A model generated the notes under the pieces. That model saw only the letters and a list, made by a program, of their open reading frames with translations, had not been told where the DNA came from and ran no database searches. This document shows positions 18,493 through 27,000 of a DNA stretch of 64,000 nt, piece after piece. The DNA is from Sediminivirga luteola (lineage in GTDB: Bacteria > Actinomycetota > Actinomycetes > Actinomycetales > Brevibacteriaceae), in contig NZ_BMFY01000013.1 in the NCBI RefSeq assembly GCF_014639315.1, positions 1 through 64,000 of the forward strand. Direction: 5' to 3'. Each line of letters opens with the position of its first letter. Position 1 is the first letter of the stretch. The translations under genes were made by a program, and so were the position numbers.

Positions 18493-20091
18493 ATGATCTC
18501 TGTGAGCGGCCTCGAGCTGCGCGCCGGCGCGCGCGTGCTGATGTCCGATGTGAGCTTCCACGTGAACCGCGGTGAACGCGTCGGCCTGGTCGGCCGCAAC
18601 GGCGCCGGGAAGACGACCCTGACGAAAGCCCTCATGGGCGAGGTCCTGCCGGCGTCCGGCACGGTCAGCCACACCGGCGACGTCGGCTACCTGCCGCAGG
18701 ACCCCCGCACCGGGGATCTGTCCCTCACCGGCCTGGAGCGCATCCTGGAGGCGCGCGATCTGGCGCAGATCCTCCGGCGGATGCGGAAAGCCGAGGAGCA
18801 GATGTCCTCCCCGGACGCGAACGTGATGACCAAGGCCATCGACCGGTACCCCCGCATAGAGGCCGAGTTCCTGGCCAAGGGCGGGTACGCGGCCGAGTCG
18901 GAGGCGCTGGGCATCGCCGCGAACCTCGGCCTGGACGCCGGGCTGCTCGGCCAGCGCATCGACACCCTTTCCGGCGGCCAGCGCCGCAGGGTGGAGCTGG
19001 CGCGGATCCTGTTCGCGGCGCCGGACACCATGATCCTGGACGAGCCGACCAACCACCTGGACGCCGAGTCGATCCTGTGGCTGCGGGACTACCTCGCCGT
19101 CTATCCCGGTGCCCTCATCGTCATCAGCCACGATGTGGAACTGCTCGACCACGTGGTCAACAAGGTGTTCTTCCTCGACGCCGGCCGCTCCGTGATCGAC
19201 GTGTACGCCATGTCCTACTCCCTGTTCCTCAAACAGCGCGAGTCGGATGAGCGCCGCCGGCGCCGGGAGCGCGCCAACGCCGAGAAGAAGGCCGCCGCGC
19301 TCAGCGCCCAGGCGGACAAGATGCGGGCCAAGGCCACCAAGGCGGTGGCCGCGCAGAACATGGCCAAACGCGCCGAGCGGATGCTCGCCGGGCTGGAGGC
19401 CGAGCGCGCCCAGGACAAAGTCGCGCATCTGCGCTTCCCGCAGCCGGCACCCTGCGGCCGAGTGCCGCTGAGCGCCAGCGGCCTGTCGAAGTCCTATGGC
19501 TCGCTGGAGATCTTCACCGGCGTGGACTTGAGCATCGACCGCGGCTCGCGCGTGGTGGTGCTCGGCTTCAACGGCGCCGGCAAGACGACGCTGCTGAAGC
19601 TGCTGGCCGGTCTGGAGCAGCCCGATTCCGGCGCGGTGGAGCACGGCCACGGCCTCAAGCTCGGCTATTACGCCCAGGAGCACGAGACCCTCGACACCTC
19701 CCGCACGGTGCTGGAGAACATGCGCTCGGCGGCCCCGGATCTGGACGACACCGGCGTGCGCACCGTGCTGGGGTCGTTCCTGTTCTCCGGCGACGATGTG
19801 CACAAGCCCGCGGGCGTGCTCTCCGGTGGGGAGAAGACCCGGCTGGCCCTGGCCACCCTGGTGGTCTCCAGCGCCAATGTCCTGCTGCTGGACGAGCCCA
19901 CGAACAACCTGGATCCCGCCAGCCGCGAGGAGATCCTCTCGGCCATCCGCCGCTACGAGGGCGCCATCGTCCTGGTCACGCACGACGAGGGCGCGGTGGC
20001 GGCGCTGGAACCGGACCGGGTGCTGCTGCTCCCGGACGGCGACGAGGACCTGTGGAGCACCGACTACCAGGAGCTCGTGGCGCTGGCCTGA
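18493..20091 (+). CDS. ABC-F family ATPase
   Basis: Soluble protein of about 532 aa with two ABC domains and no membrane segments. The first Walker A is GRNGAGKTT with signature LSGGQRRRVEL and Walker B MILDEPTNHLD; the second is GFNGAGKTT, LSGGEKTRLAL and LLLDEPTNNLD. Between them is a charged linker of repeated Arg/Lys/Ala (about residues 245-310), as in ribosome-associated ABC-F proteins. A similar gene follows suf in mycobacteria (Rv1473). AGGAGG precedes the ATG at 18493, 14 bp after rnhA. Resistance or translation-factor roles cannot be told apart from sequence. Confidence 0.93.
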   Translation: MISVSGLELRAGARVLMSDVSFHVNRGERVGLVGRNGAGKTTLTKALMGEVLPASGTVSHTGDVGYLPQDPRTGDLSLTGLERILEARDLAQILRRMRKAEEQMSSPDANVMTKAIDRYPRIEAEFLAKGGYAAESEALGIAANLGLDAGLLGQRIDTLSGGQRRRVELARILFAAPDTMILDEPTNHLDAESILWLRDYLAVYPGALIVISHDVELLDHVVNKVFFLDAGRSVIDVYAMSYSLFLKQRESDERRRRRERANAEKKAAALSAQADKMRAKATKAVAAQNMAKRAERMLAGLEAERAQDKVAHLRFPQPAPCGRVPLSASGLSKSYGSLEIFTGVDLSIDRGSRVVVLGFNGAGKTTLLKLLAGLEQPDSGAVEHGHGLKLGYYAQEHETLDTSRTVLENMRSAAPDLDDTGVRTVLGSFLFSGDDVHKPAGVLSGGEKTRLALATLVVSSANVLLLDEPTNNLDPASREEILSAIRRYEGAIVLVTHDEGAVAALEPDRVLLLPDGDEDLWSTDYQELVALA

Positions 20092-20117
20092 ACGGCCGAC
20101 GGTTCCGATGCGTCCGG

Positions 20118-21017
20118 CTAGCGGCGCGATTCGAGCAGCGCGTCCTCTTCCGCCTCGTCCCTGCGGTCCTTGCGCCGGCGCTCCTGGGAGGGAAGCGGGC
20201 GTGCCAGCCGCCCGGACTTGAGCTGGTCCTTGTCCACCACGACGTACTCCTGCGCCTGCGCGGCTTCGCGCTGCAGCCGGGCCTCCCGGGCGCCTTGCGC
20301 TTCCCGGCGGGCGGCGTAGACGCCGCCGGCGATCACCATCACGCCGAAGGCCAGCCACTGCATCTGATAGGACAGATGCGAGCCCTCGCTCACGCTCGGC
20401 CGCGGCATCGCCTGGAGCGGCTCGGCCGCCGGCGGCTGCTCGCTCTCCATCACGCCGTAGGCGCCCAGATAGGGCTGCTCCAGGCCGTCCACCACCGCCG
20501 GGTCGATCGCCAGCAGCGTCTCCGGAGGGTTGTCGTCGCCGCTGCCGTCCTGCGCCGGCCGGAGCCTGACGGTCACCGTCGCCTCGCCGGCGGGCGGCGC
20601 GGGCACGCTCTCCGGCGCGCCGCCGGAGGAGTCGGTCGGCACCCAGCCGCGGGAGATGAGCATCGTCGTCCCGTCCTGCAGCAGGAACGGCACCACGACC
20701 TCGAAGCCGGCCTGCTGGTTCAGCGGCCGGTTGCGGGCCAGCAGGCTGCGGTCGTCATACTGCCCGTGCAGCTCGACCCGGGTCCACTCGTCCTCCTCGG
20801 CGAGCCGGTCCTGCCGCGATGGCAGCACCTGGCTTACGTCCCGGACCGGGCCGTCGTAGTTCTCCTGGATGTGCCGGATCTCCTCCAGCCGCTGCTCGCG
20901 CCGTTCGCCCTGCCAGAAGGACAGCGCGACGCAGGCGATGACGCCCACCAGCATGAGCGCGTAATAGCGCAGCCAGCGCGCTGAGAGCAGGAACCGGTAG
21001 CGTCCCGTGCGGCTCAT
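20118..21017 (-). CDS. SURF1-family cytochrome oxidase biogenesis protein
   Basis: About 299 aa. One transmembrane helix is at about 18-36 and a second at 215-235, with an extracytoplasmic domain between; this is the SURF1 plan. Conserved pieces are WQ(GERR) after TM1, LLARNRPLNQQAGFEVVVPF and LISRGWVP. SURF1 proteins assist heme A insertion into subunit I (CtaD). The cytoplasmic tail after TM2 is long and highly charged (about 60 residues), longer than usual. The ATG at 21017 follows GGAGGGAG and overlaps the end of the small gene upstream. Confidence 0.9.
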   Translation of the reverse strand: MSRTGRYRFLLSARWLRYYALMLVGVIACVALSFWQGERREQRLEEIRHIQENYDGPVRDVSQVLPSRQDRLAEEDEWTRVELHGQYDDRSLLARNRPLNQQAGFEVVVPFLLQDGTTMLISRGWVPTDSSGGAPESVPAPPAGEATVTVRLRPAQDGSGDDNPPETLLAIDPAVVDGLEQPYLGAYGVMESEQPPAAEPLQAMPRPSVSEGSHLSYQMQWLAFGVMVIAGGVYAARREAQGAREARLQREAAQAQEYVVVDKDQLKSGRLARPLPSQERRRKDRRDEAEEDALLESRR

Positions 21018-21223
21018 CCGGCTCCCTCCGGGATGTCGTCGGCGTCGCGCACCTCGCTCAGGAAGCCGCGCGCACGCAGGAAATCGGCCAGATAGCCCTC
21101 GTGCGCCGCGCAGGCGAGCCACACTTTGCGGCGCTCGGGCAGGTGCAGCGAGGGGTTGTTCCACAGCAGCGCGCGCGAGGCCGGCTCGCGGCACCCCTTC
21201 CGGGAGCACAGCAGCGCGCTCAC
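21014..21223 (-). CDS. Small conserved actinobacterial protein, possible zinc ribbon
   Basis: 69 aa, starting at a GTG that overlaps the stop of the DUF3099 gene (GTGA) and ending over the SURF1 start (ATGA). Cysteines near the N-terminus (LLCSRKGCREPA) and a C-x2-H (WLACAAHEGYL) give a C-x4-C...C-x2-H pattern that could bind zinc. The gene neighbours SURF1 and DUF3099, which fits a conserved actinobacterial cluster. Function is unknown. It is too tightly coupled on both sides to be a chance ORF. Confidence 0.75.
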   Translation of the reverse strand: MSALLCSRKGCREPASRALLWNNPSLHLPERRKVWLACAAHEGYLADFLRARGFLSEVRDADDIPEGAG

Positions 21224-21603
21224 CGGTCCAGCTCCCCGGGCTCGGTGGCAGAGCCGGCTGCGCGACCTGGCTCGTCCGTCTCCGGGCGGCGCTGCTCGAG
21301 CTGCGGGTAGACCGGCAGCTGGACGTACCCCGAGGTGGTGCCGCTGCGCTCCCGCCCGGCATTGGCGATCAGCACCGCCACCCAGGGCAGCAGCACCGCA
21401 CCGGCCAGGAAGACCCAGGTCCACCAGCCCGGCGTCACGAAGGCCAGCACCAGGCACACCACGCGGATCCCCATCGTGATGAGGTACTTGCGCATGCGCA
21501 GATTGATGTCCTCCTCACCGGAGCGTGCGGCTCCGGTGATGCGGACGGTGTTCTTACTGCTCCTGGCCATGACCCTCTCACGACGATTCGGACTGCTCTC
21601 CAT
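21220..21603 (-). CDS. DUF3099 family membrane protein
   Basis: 127 aa. The N-terminus is basic, the signature region ITGAARSGEEDINLRMRKYL precedes two hydrophobic helices at about 47-65 and 70-88, and the tail is polar. The ATG at 21603 has a very strong AGGAGGTGA; a second ATG at 21570 is possible. It heads the DUF3099/small protein/SURF1 unit and is divergent from fabG across a 73-bp region dominated by a 13-bp-arm inverted repeat. Confidence 0.85.
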   Translation of the reverse strand: MESSPNRRERVMARSSKNTVRITGAARSGEEDINLRMRKYLITMGIRVVCLVLAFVTPGWWTWVFLAGAVLLPWVAVLIANAGRERSGTTSGYVQLPVYPQLEQRRPETDEPGRAAGSATEPGELDR

Positions 21604-21615
21604 TGTCTCACCTCC

Positions 21616-21652
21616 TGCGTTACGGTGGGGAGAGATCCGCCACCGTAACGCA
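21616..21652. promoter_or_regulatory. Inverted repeat with perfect 13-bp arms between DUF3099 and fabG
   Basis: TGCGTTACGGTGG (21616-21628) and CCACCGTAACGCA (21640-21652) are exact reverse complements separated by 11 bp. It fills most of the 73 bp between two divergent start codons, so an operator controlling both genes is more likely than a terminator. The cognate regulator is not evident in the window. Confidence 0.65.
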
Positions 21653-21676
21653 CCAGCAAGGGAGCGAAGGAAGAAC

Positions 21677-22405
21677 GTGAGCCACACAGACCAGGCCTTT
21701 GAACCCCGCGTCGTCCTCGTCACGGGAGGCAACCGCGGCATCGGCCGCGCCATCGCCGAGGAGTTCGTGCGTCGCGGCGACAAGGTCGCCGTCACCTCGC
21801 GCAACGGCGAGGCGCCCGAGGGCGCCCTGGCGGTCGCCGCCGACGTCACCAGCGCCGAGTCCATCGACGCCGCCGTCACCGAGGTGGAGGAGAAGCTCGG
21901 CCCGGTGACTGTGCTGGTGGCCAATGCCGGAATCACCAAGGACAACCTCCTGATGCGGATGAGCCAGGAGGAGTTCGACTCCGTCGTCGACACCAATCTC
22001 GGCGGCTCGTACCGCGCGGTGCGCCGGGTCGTGACCGGCATGATCAAGGCGCGGTTCGGCCGTATCGTGTTCATCTCCTCGGTCTCGGGCCTCTACGGCG
22101 TGGCCGGGCAGGCGAACTACTCCAGCTCCAAGGCCGCGCTCGTGGGCCTGGCCCGCTCCATCACCCGGGAGCTGGGCGGCCGGGGCATCACCGCGAATGT
22201 CGTTGCCCCGGGCTACATCCGCACCGATATGACCGATGCGCTGCCGGAGAAGCAGCAGAAGGAATACCTCTCCGTCATCCCCGCCAAGCGGTTCGGCCTG
22301 GCCGAGGAGGTCGCCAAGGTGGTGCGCTGGACCGCGAGCGACGAAGCCGCCTACATCTCCGGTGCCGTGCTGCCGGTCGACGGCGGCCTGGGCATGGGGC
22401 ACTGA
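21677..22405 (+). CDS. fabG: 3-oxoacyl-ACP reductase FabG-like short-chain dehydrogenase
   Basis: NADPH-dependent reductase of about 242 aa. The cofactor loop is LVTGGNRGIGRAIA, the NAG segment is LVANAGITKDNLLMRM, and the catalytic Ser-Tyr-Lys are in FISSVSGLYGVAGQANYSSSKAAL. The ending GAVLPVDGGLGMGH is typical of FabG. No inhA follows, unlike mycobacteria. The GTG at 21677 has GAAGGA upstream. A fatty-acid synthesis role is the best guess; other substrates are possible. Confidence 0.9.
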   Translation: MSHTDQAFEPRVVLVTGGNRGIGRAIAEEFVRRGDKVAVTSRNGEAPEGALAVAADVTSAESIDAAVTEVEEKLGPVTVLVANAGITKDNLLMRMSQEEFDSVVDTNLGGSYRAVRRVVTGMIKARFGRIVFISSVSGLYGVAGQANYSSSKAALVGLARSITRELGGRGITANVVAPGYIRTDMTDALPEKQQKEYLSVIPAKRFGLAEEVAKVVRWTASDEAAYISGAVLPVDGGLGMGH

Positions 22406-22412
22406 GGTCCTC

Positions 22413-22934
22413 ATGCTCCGCCTGGCACTGGTCCGTCACGGCACCGCCGTCAGCGGCGCCGCCTGTGCCGACTACGACCGCCAGCTGGACGAGCGCGGCG
22501 TGCAGGAGGCCCGGGACACCGCGGCCTTCCTCGCCGAGGCGCTTCAGCCCCGTCTCGTGATCGCCTCCGCCGCCCGGCGCACCCGCCGGACCGCGGAGGC
22601 GATCCGGGACGCCTGCCCGGGGAGCCGGCTGCAACTGGACGGCACGCTGTACCAGGCCTCACCGGAGGACTGGCTCGAAGCGATCCGCCTGGCCCCGACG
22701 CAGCTAGATGCGGCGCAGCCGGCCGCGCCGCTGGTCCTGGTGGGGCACCAGCCGGTCATCTCCGCCACCGCCGCTTGGCTGGCCACCGAGGCGGAGCCGC
22801 TGATCGCCGAGCTGGGTCACTTCCCGCCGGCGACCGCGGCGCTGCTGGAGTTCGACCCGCCCGAGGCGGGCGGCTGGGACCGGCTGGAACCGGGCACCGG
22901 GAGGCTGTTGCAGGTGCGCCGCGCGGGACGCTAA
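22413..22934 (+). CDS. SixA-like histidine phosphatase
   Basis: 173-aa member of the histidine phosphatase superfamily. The phospho-acceptor motif is LALVRHGTAVSG at residues 4-15, a conserved RT segment (AARRTRRTAEAI) follows, and the second histidine is in LVLVGHQPVIS. The length and domain layout match phosphohistidine phosphatase SixA. The natural substrate is unknown. It starts 7 bp after fabG and converges on serB, overlapping by 4 bp. Confidence 0.85.
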   Translation: MLRLALVRHGTAVSGAACADYDRQLDERGVQEARDTAAFLAEALQPRLVIASAARRTRRTAEAIRDACPGSRLQLDGTLYQASPEDWLEAIRLAPTQLDAAQPAAPLVLVGHQPVISATAAWLATEAEPLIAELGHFPPATAALLEFDPPEAGGWDRLEPGTGRLLQVRRAGR

Positions 22935-23839
22935 GCGCCGGCGGCCAGACCTTCGGCAGCCGGGATCCGGCCGGTCAGAGCCGCGTAGACGGCGTCCATC
23001 CGGCGCAGGCGCACCTGCGCATCGGCGCGGGCGGCCAGCGCGGGCTTGGCGCAGAACGCGATCCCGAAGCCGGCCTGCGCGATCATCTCGATGTCATTGG
23101 CGCCATCGCCGATCGCGACGGTCCGTTCCACCGGCACGCCGAGCTCCGCGGCGAGCCGGCGCAGTTCCTCGGCCTTGGTGCCGGGCCCCACCAGTTCCCC
23201 GGAGAGCCGGCCGGTCAGCGTGCCGGCGGAGACCTCCAGGCGATTGGCGCGCACCCGGGTGATGCCCAGTGGCCGGACGAGCGGCTCCACCACCTCGGCG
23301 AACCCGCCGGAAACCAGCGCCACGGTGCCGCCGTCTGCCTGCACCGCGGCGACGAACTCCGGCACCCCCGGGGTGAAGCTCACCAGGCCGGACGCCTCCT
23401 GCAGGGCCCGTCCGGGCACGCCCGCCAGCAGCGCCACCCGCTCGCGCAGGCTCGCGGCGAAATCCAGTTCGCCGGCCATCGCGCGGTCGGTGATCTCCGC
23501 GACCTGCCGACGCTTGCCGACGTACCCGGCCAGGACCTCGATGACCTCCTCGTTGATCAGGGTCGAGTCGACGTCCATGAGCACCAGCCGCGGCGGGCAC
23601 AGGGTGCCGGGGACCGCCAGGACATCAGTGACCGCCGGCCCTGGGCGCAGCGACGTCAGTGAGCTCAGCACGGCATCGGCCTGTGCGCTCGGGACAAGAG
23701 CTGTGGCCAGGTCGAAACCAGGGCCGCGGGTGACGGTGAACGAGGCGCCGGGGCAGAGTTCTGCCGCTGGCGGCAAGGCGGGAGAGAGCAGGCTGATGCG
23801 CGTGGTCACGCCTCGATCATACGTACCGGCGGCCGTCAT
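22931..23839 (-). CDS. serB: Phosphoserine phosphatase
   Basis: HAD hydrolase that makes serine from phosphoserine. About 302 aa. Motif I is LMDVDSTLINEEVIE, motif II is VALVSGGFAEVV, the lysine is in GPGTKAEELRRL and motif III is IGDGANDIEMI. The N-terminal 90 residues are a short regulatory-type extension, with no clear full ACT domain. The ATG at 23839 overlaps the stop of the upstream gene (ATGA); a GTG at 23809 is an alternative start. Confidence 0.92.
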   Translation of the reverse strand: MTAAGTYDRGVTTRISLLSPALPPAAELCPGASFTVTRGPGFDLATALVPSAQADAVLSSLTSLRPGPAVTDVLAVPGTLCPPRLVLMDVDSTLINEEVIEVLAGYVGKRRQVAEITDRAMAGELDFAASLRERVALLAGVPGRALQEASGLVSFTPGVPEFVAAVQADGGTVALVSGGFAEVVEPLVRPLGITRVRANRLEVSAGTLTGRLSGELVGPGTKAEELRRLAAELGVPVERTVAIGDGANDIEMIAQAGFGIAFCAKPALAARADAQVRLRRMDAVYAALTGRIPAAEGLAAGA

Positions 23840-24558
23840 GGCCTGGTGGCGGCCAGCAGTCCCTCTGCGGCCGCCTGGCTCAGCTCCCGCATCGGCGAGC
23901 CGGGCGGCAGCTCCCACGGCGAGTCGGCCAGCTGCCCGGCCAGCTCCGAGAGCCGCAGGCTCAGTTCCGCCAGTTCCACCGCCTCCGGAGCCGGGAACCA
24001 GGTGGGCAGCGGCGCCGGCAGCTCGACCGCCCCGGGCGCCACGGCGCGCTCCTGCCAGGCAGTGAGCTCGTAGCCCAGATCGTCGCCCCTTCCGACCTGC
24101 AGCAGCGCCGCCAGGACGGCTTCGCGCAGCTGGCGCATCGCCTCAGGCCCCGTGGCGGCCCCCGCCTGGTAACGGATCGGCGCGCAGGCATGCACCCGCA
24201 CCGCCGGTCCCGAGACCGAGAGCACCGCGCGGGCCGTCCGGTCCGTCTCCGCCACGCAGACGGTCTCACCCAGCAGCCGTCGCCGGTCCTCCCGGCTCAG
24301 CCGCGGCAGCCCCAGCGGCCCGAGCGGGCTCGGCGGCGCCAGCCGGACGGCGGACACCCCGGCGGTGCGCATCCGGCCCAGCAGCTCGCCGAAGCCCAGG
24401 GTGCCCCCGGCAGCGCCGAAGACGTCATCGGCTCCGACCCGGGCGGTGCGGCCCAGCGCCCGGTTCCAGTGCTCGTGCAGCTCATCCACCGCCGTCCTGC
24501 CCTGCAGGACCGCGGTGGCGCCGAGCGCGAAGACGAAAGCCGGAGAATCATGGTGCAT
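23836..24558 (-). CDS. Protein of unknown function
   Basis: 240 aa, soluble, rich in Ala, Leu and Arg, with no membrane segment or recognised motif. The middle (about 100-170) reads as a mixed alpha/beta fold and the C-terminus is helical (PEAVELAELSLRLSELAGQL). It is translationally coupled to serB, which hints at cotranscription but not function. The minus-strand TACTCT at 24571-24566 is 7 nt from the ATG, so the mRNA is probably leaderless. The divergent ABC ATPase starts only 38 bp away. Confidence 0.7.
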   Translation of the reverse strand: MHHDSPAFVFALGATAVLQGRTAVDELHEHWNRALGRTARVGADDVFGAAGGTLGFGELLGRMRTAGVSAVRLAPPSPLGPLGLPRLSREDRRRLLGETVCVAETDRTARAVLSVSGPAVRVHACAPIRYQAGAATGPEAMRQLREAVLAALLQVGRGDDLGYELTAWQERAVAPGAVELPAPLPTWFPAPEAVELAELSLRLSELAGQLADSPWELPPGSPMRELSQAAAEGLLAATRP

Positions 24559-24565
24559 GTACTCC

Positions 24566-24589
24566 AGAGTAGGAGCACCGCGTTAGGCT
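24566..24589. promoter_or_regulatory. Back-to-back -10 boxes for two leaderless divergent genes
   Basis: Between the starts at 24558 (-) and 24597 (+) are only 38 bp. TACTCT (minus, 24571-24566) and TAGGCT (plus, 24584-24589) each end 7 nt before an ATG. An inverted repeat TACTC-CA-GAGTA (24560-24571) overlaps the minus box and could bind a regulator. Confidence 0.5.
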
Positions 24590-24596
24590 TGAGGCC

Positions 24597-25379
24597 ATGA
24601 CGGAAGTTCTGGGTCTCGACGGGGTTTCGCTCAGGCGCGGGGAGAACGTCCTCCTCGACGACATCACACTGAGCATCAGCGAAGGCGAGCACTGGGTGGT
24701 GCTGGGGCCGAACGGCGCCGGGAAGACGACGCTGGCGGAGATCGCTGCCGGTCGTATGCACCCGAGTGCCGGCACCGCGACCATCCTGGACGAGCAGCTC
24801 GGCCGGGTGGACGTGTTCGAGCTGCGGCCGCGGATCGGCTACGCCTCCGCGGCGCTGGCCTCCCGCATCCCGCAGGGGGAGACGGTGTTCGACCTCGTCA
24901 TCACCTCCGCGCACGGCGTCGTCGGCCGGTGGACCGAGGAGTACGAGGGCCAGGACGACGAGCGCGCCGAAGCGCTGCTGTGGGCGTTCGGTGTCTCGCA
25001 TCTGCGCGACCGCCGGTTCGGGACGCTCTCGGAGGGGGAGAAGAAGCGGGTGCAGATCGCCCGCTCGCTGATGACCGATCCGGAGATCCTGATCCTCGAC
25101 GAGCCCGCCGCCGGGCTCGATCTGGGCGGCCGCGAGGAGCTCATGCGCGCCCTCACCGAGATCATGTCCTCCAAGACCGCGCCGGTCGTGCTGATGGTCA
25201 CCCACCACGTGGAGGAGATCCCGGCCGGCGCCACGCACGCGCTGCTGCTGAAGGCCGGACGCATCGTCTCAGCCGGGCCGCTGGAAGTCTCCCTCACCCC
25301 CGAGCACCTGAGCGAGACCTTCGGCCTGCCGGTCGAGGTGCATCGTGACGGCGGCCGCTTCCACGCACGGGCCGTGTAG
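24597..25379 (+). CDS. ABC transporter ATP-binding protein without adjacent permease
   Basis: 260 aa. Walker A is GPNGAGKTT, the signature is LSEGEKKRVQI (SEGE rather than SGGE), Walker B is ILILDEPAAGLD and the switch is VTHHVEEIP. The sequence resembles the YlmA/ModF-like group of single ATPases, whose partners are unclear. No membrane partner or binding protein is encoded nearby. A TauE/SafE carrier follows 5 bp downstream but that family does not use ABC ATPases. Leaderless start at 24597 is likely. Confidence 0.85.
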   Translation: MTEVLGLDGVSLRRGENVLLDDITLSISEGEHWVVLGPNGAGKTTLAEIAAGRMHPSAGTATILDEQLGRVDVFELRPRIGYASAALASRIPQGETVFDLVITSAHGVVGRWTEEYEGQDDERAEALLWAFGVSHLRDRRFGTLSEGEKKRVQIARSLMTDPEILILDEPAAGLDLGGREELMRALTEIMSSKTAPVVLMVTHHVEEIPAGATHALLLKAGRIVSAGPLEVSLTPEHLSETFGLPVEVHRDGGRFHARAV

Positions 25380-25384
25380 CGGCC

Positions 25385-26182
25385 TTGGAGCTCGTTCCCG
25401 CGCTGCTGATCCTGCTGGCAGGGATCGGCGCCGGCGCGATCAACGCGGTCGTCGGCTCCGGCACCCTCATCACCTTCCCCGCGCTCGTCGCCTTCGGCGT
25501 GCCGCCGGTGACCGCCACGATGAGCAATGCCGTCGGCCTGGTCCCTGGCAATATCGCCTCCTCCCTCGGCTACCGCGAGGAACTGCGCGGTCAGGGCCGC
25601 AGGCTGCTGCAGCTGGCGCCTGCCTCGCTCCTGGGGGCGCTGTGCGGCGCCTGGCTGCTCCTGCACCTGCCCGAGCGGGCGTTCATCCGGATCGTGCCGG
25701 TCATGCTGATCGTCGCGCTCGTCCTCGTGGTGGTGCAGCCGCTACTGCAGCGCTGGCTGAAATCCCGCAAGGCGCACACCGACCTGCCCGCCCCCGCCGC
25801 GGAGCCGCCGCCGCTGGGCGCGGGCCGGGCCGTGCTGGTGATCCTGGCGACGTTCCTCACCGCTATTTACGGCGGCTACTTCGCCGCCGCGCAGGGCATC
25901 ATCCTGATCGCCCTGTTCGGCCTGCTGCTGCCGGACTCCCTGCAGCGGATCAACGGGGCCAAGAACGTCCTCGTCCTGGTGGTCAACACGGTCGCCGCCA
26001 GCTGCTACATCATCGTCGGCCACGACCGGATCGACTGGGCGGCGGTGGGGTTGATCGCCGTCGGCTCCCTCATCGGCGGCTACTTCGGGGCGCGCCTGGG
26101 GCGCCGGTTCAACCCCATCGTGCTGCGGGCCGTCATCGTCGCGCTGGGCCTGGTGGCGCTCTGGAGGATCCTTGGCATGTGA
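25385..26182 (+). CDS. TSUP (TauE/SafE) family anion transporter
   Basis: 265 aa with eight predicted membrane helices in two repeats. The N-terminal repeat has AGIGAGAINAVVGSGTLITFP, the second has TAIYGGYFAAAQGIILIAL, the two family motifs. Members carry sulfite, sulfoacetate or similar anions across the membrane; the substrate here is not readable. The start is a TTG at 25385, 5 bp after the ABC gene; no ATG or GTG suits better. Confidence 0.88.
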   Translation: MELVPALLILLAGIGAGAINAVVGSGTLITFPALVAFGVPPVTATMSNAVGLVPGNIASSLGYREELRGQGRRLLQLAPASLLGALCGAWLLLHLPERAFIRIVPVMLIVALVLVVVQPLLQRWLKSRKAHTDLPAPAAEPPPLGAGRAVLVILATFLTAIYGGYFAAAQGIILIALFGLLLPDSLQRINGAKNVLVLVVNTVAASCYIIVGHDRIDWAAVGLIAVGSLIGGYFGARLGRRFNPIVLRAVIVALGLVALWRILGM

Positions 26183-26996
26183 GCCCGTCGTCATCCGGGA
26201 TCCGGCCGATCCGCGGGTGGCCGACTACACCACGCTGACCGATGTGGCGCTGCGCCGTCGGACCGAGCCCGAGCGGGGCCTGTTCATGGCGGAGTCCTCC
26301 ACCGTCATCCGCCGGGCCGTCGATGCCGGCCACCGGCCGCGCTCCTTCCTGATGGCGCCGAAATGGCTCGAGGGCATGGCCGATGTGCTCGGCCGCTTCC
26401 CGGACGTCCCGGTCTACACCGGTGAGGACGAGGTGCTCGAATCCCTCACCGGCTACCACCTGCACCGCGGCGCCCTGGCCGCGATGGAACGGCCCGCGCT
26501 GCCGGACGCCGCCACCCTGCTCGGCGCTGCCGGCGGGAACCGCGGCGCCCGGCGGGTGGCGGTGCTGGAGGACATCGTGGACCACACGAACGTGGGCGCG
26601 ATCTTCCGTTCCGCCGCGGGCCTGGGCGTCGATGCCGTGCTGGTCACGCCCCGCTGCGCGGACCCGCTGTACCGCCGCGCGATCCGGGTGTCGATGGGCA
26701 CGGTGTTCCAGGTGCCGTGGACGCGGATCGAGCCGTGGCCGGCGGGCATCGGCGTACTGCGGCAGGCGGGGTTCGCGGTGGCGGGCATGACCCTGGGCGA
26801 GGGCGCGATCACCCTGGACGAGCTGGCGGCAGAGGACCATGAGCGCCTCGCCCTGGTGTTCGGCACCGAGGGCCACGGGCTCACGCCGGCGGCGGACCGC
26901 ATGCTGGACCGGCGGGTGACGATCCCGATGATGCACGGGGTGGACTCGCTCAACGTCGCGGCCTCCTCGGCGGTGGCGTTCTACGCGACGCGGTAA
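26172..26996 (+). CDS. SpoU/TrmH-type RNA 2'-O-methyltransferase
   Basis: 274 aa. SPOUT motif 1 is HTNVGAIFRSAAGLGVDAVL, motif 2 is LALVFGTEGHGLT and motif 3 is TIPMMHGVDSLNVAASSAVA. The N-terminal region is the usual substrate-binding extension. It probably methylates a ribose in rRNA or tRNA; the target is unknown. It starts at a TTG (26172) inside the end of the TSUP gene, with GGAGG at 26163-26167. Confidence 0.9.
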   Translation: MACEPVVIRDPADPRVADYTTLTDVALRRRTEPERGLFMAESSTVIRRAVDAGHRPRSFLMAPKWLEGMADVLGRFPDVPVYTGEDEVLESLTGYHLHRGALAAMERPALPDAATLLGAAGGNRGARRVAVLEDIVDHTNVGAIFRSAAGLGVDAVLVTPRCADPLYRRAIRVSMGTVFQVPWTRIEPWPAGIGVLRQAGFAVAGMTLGEGAITLDELAAEDHERLALVFGTEGHGLTPAADRMLDRRVTIPMMHGVDSLNVAASSAVAFYATR

Positions 26997-27000
26997 ACGG

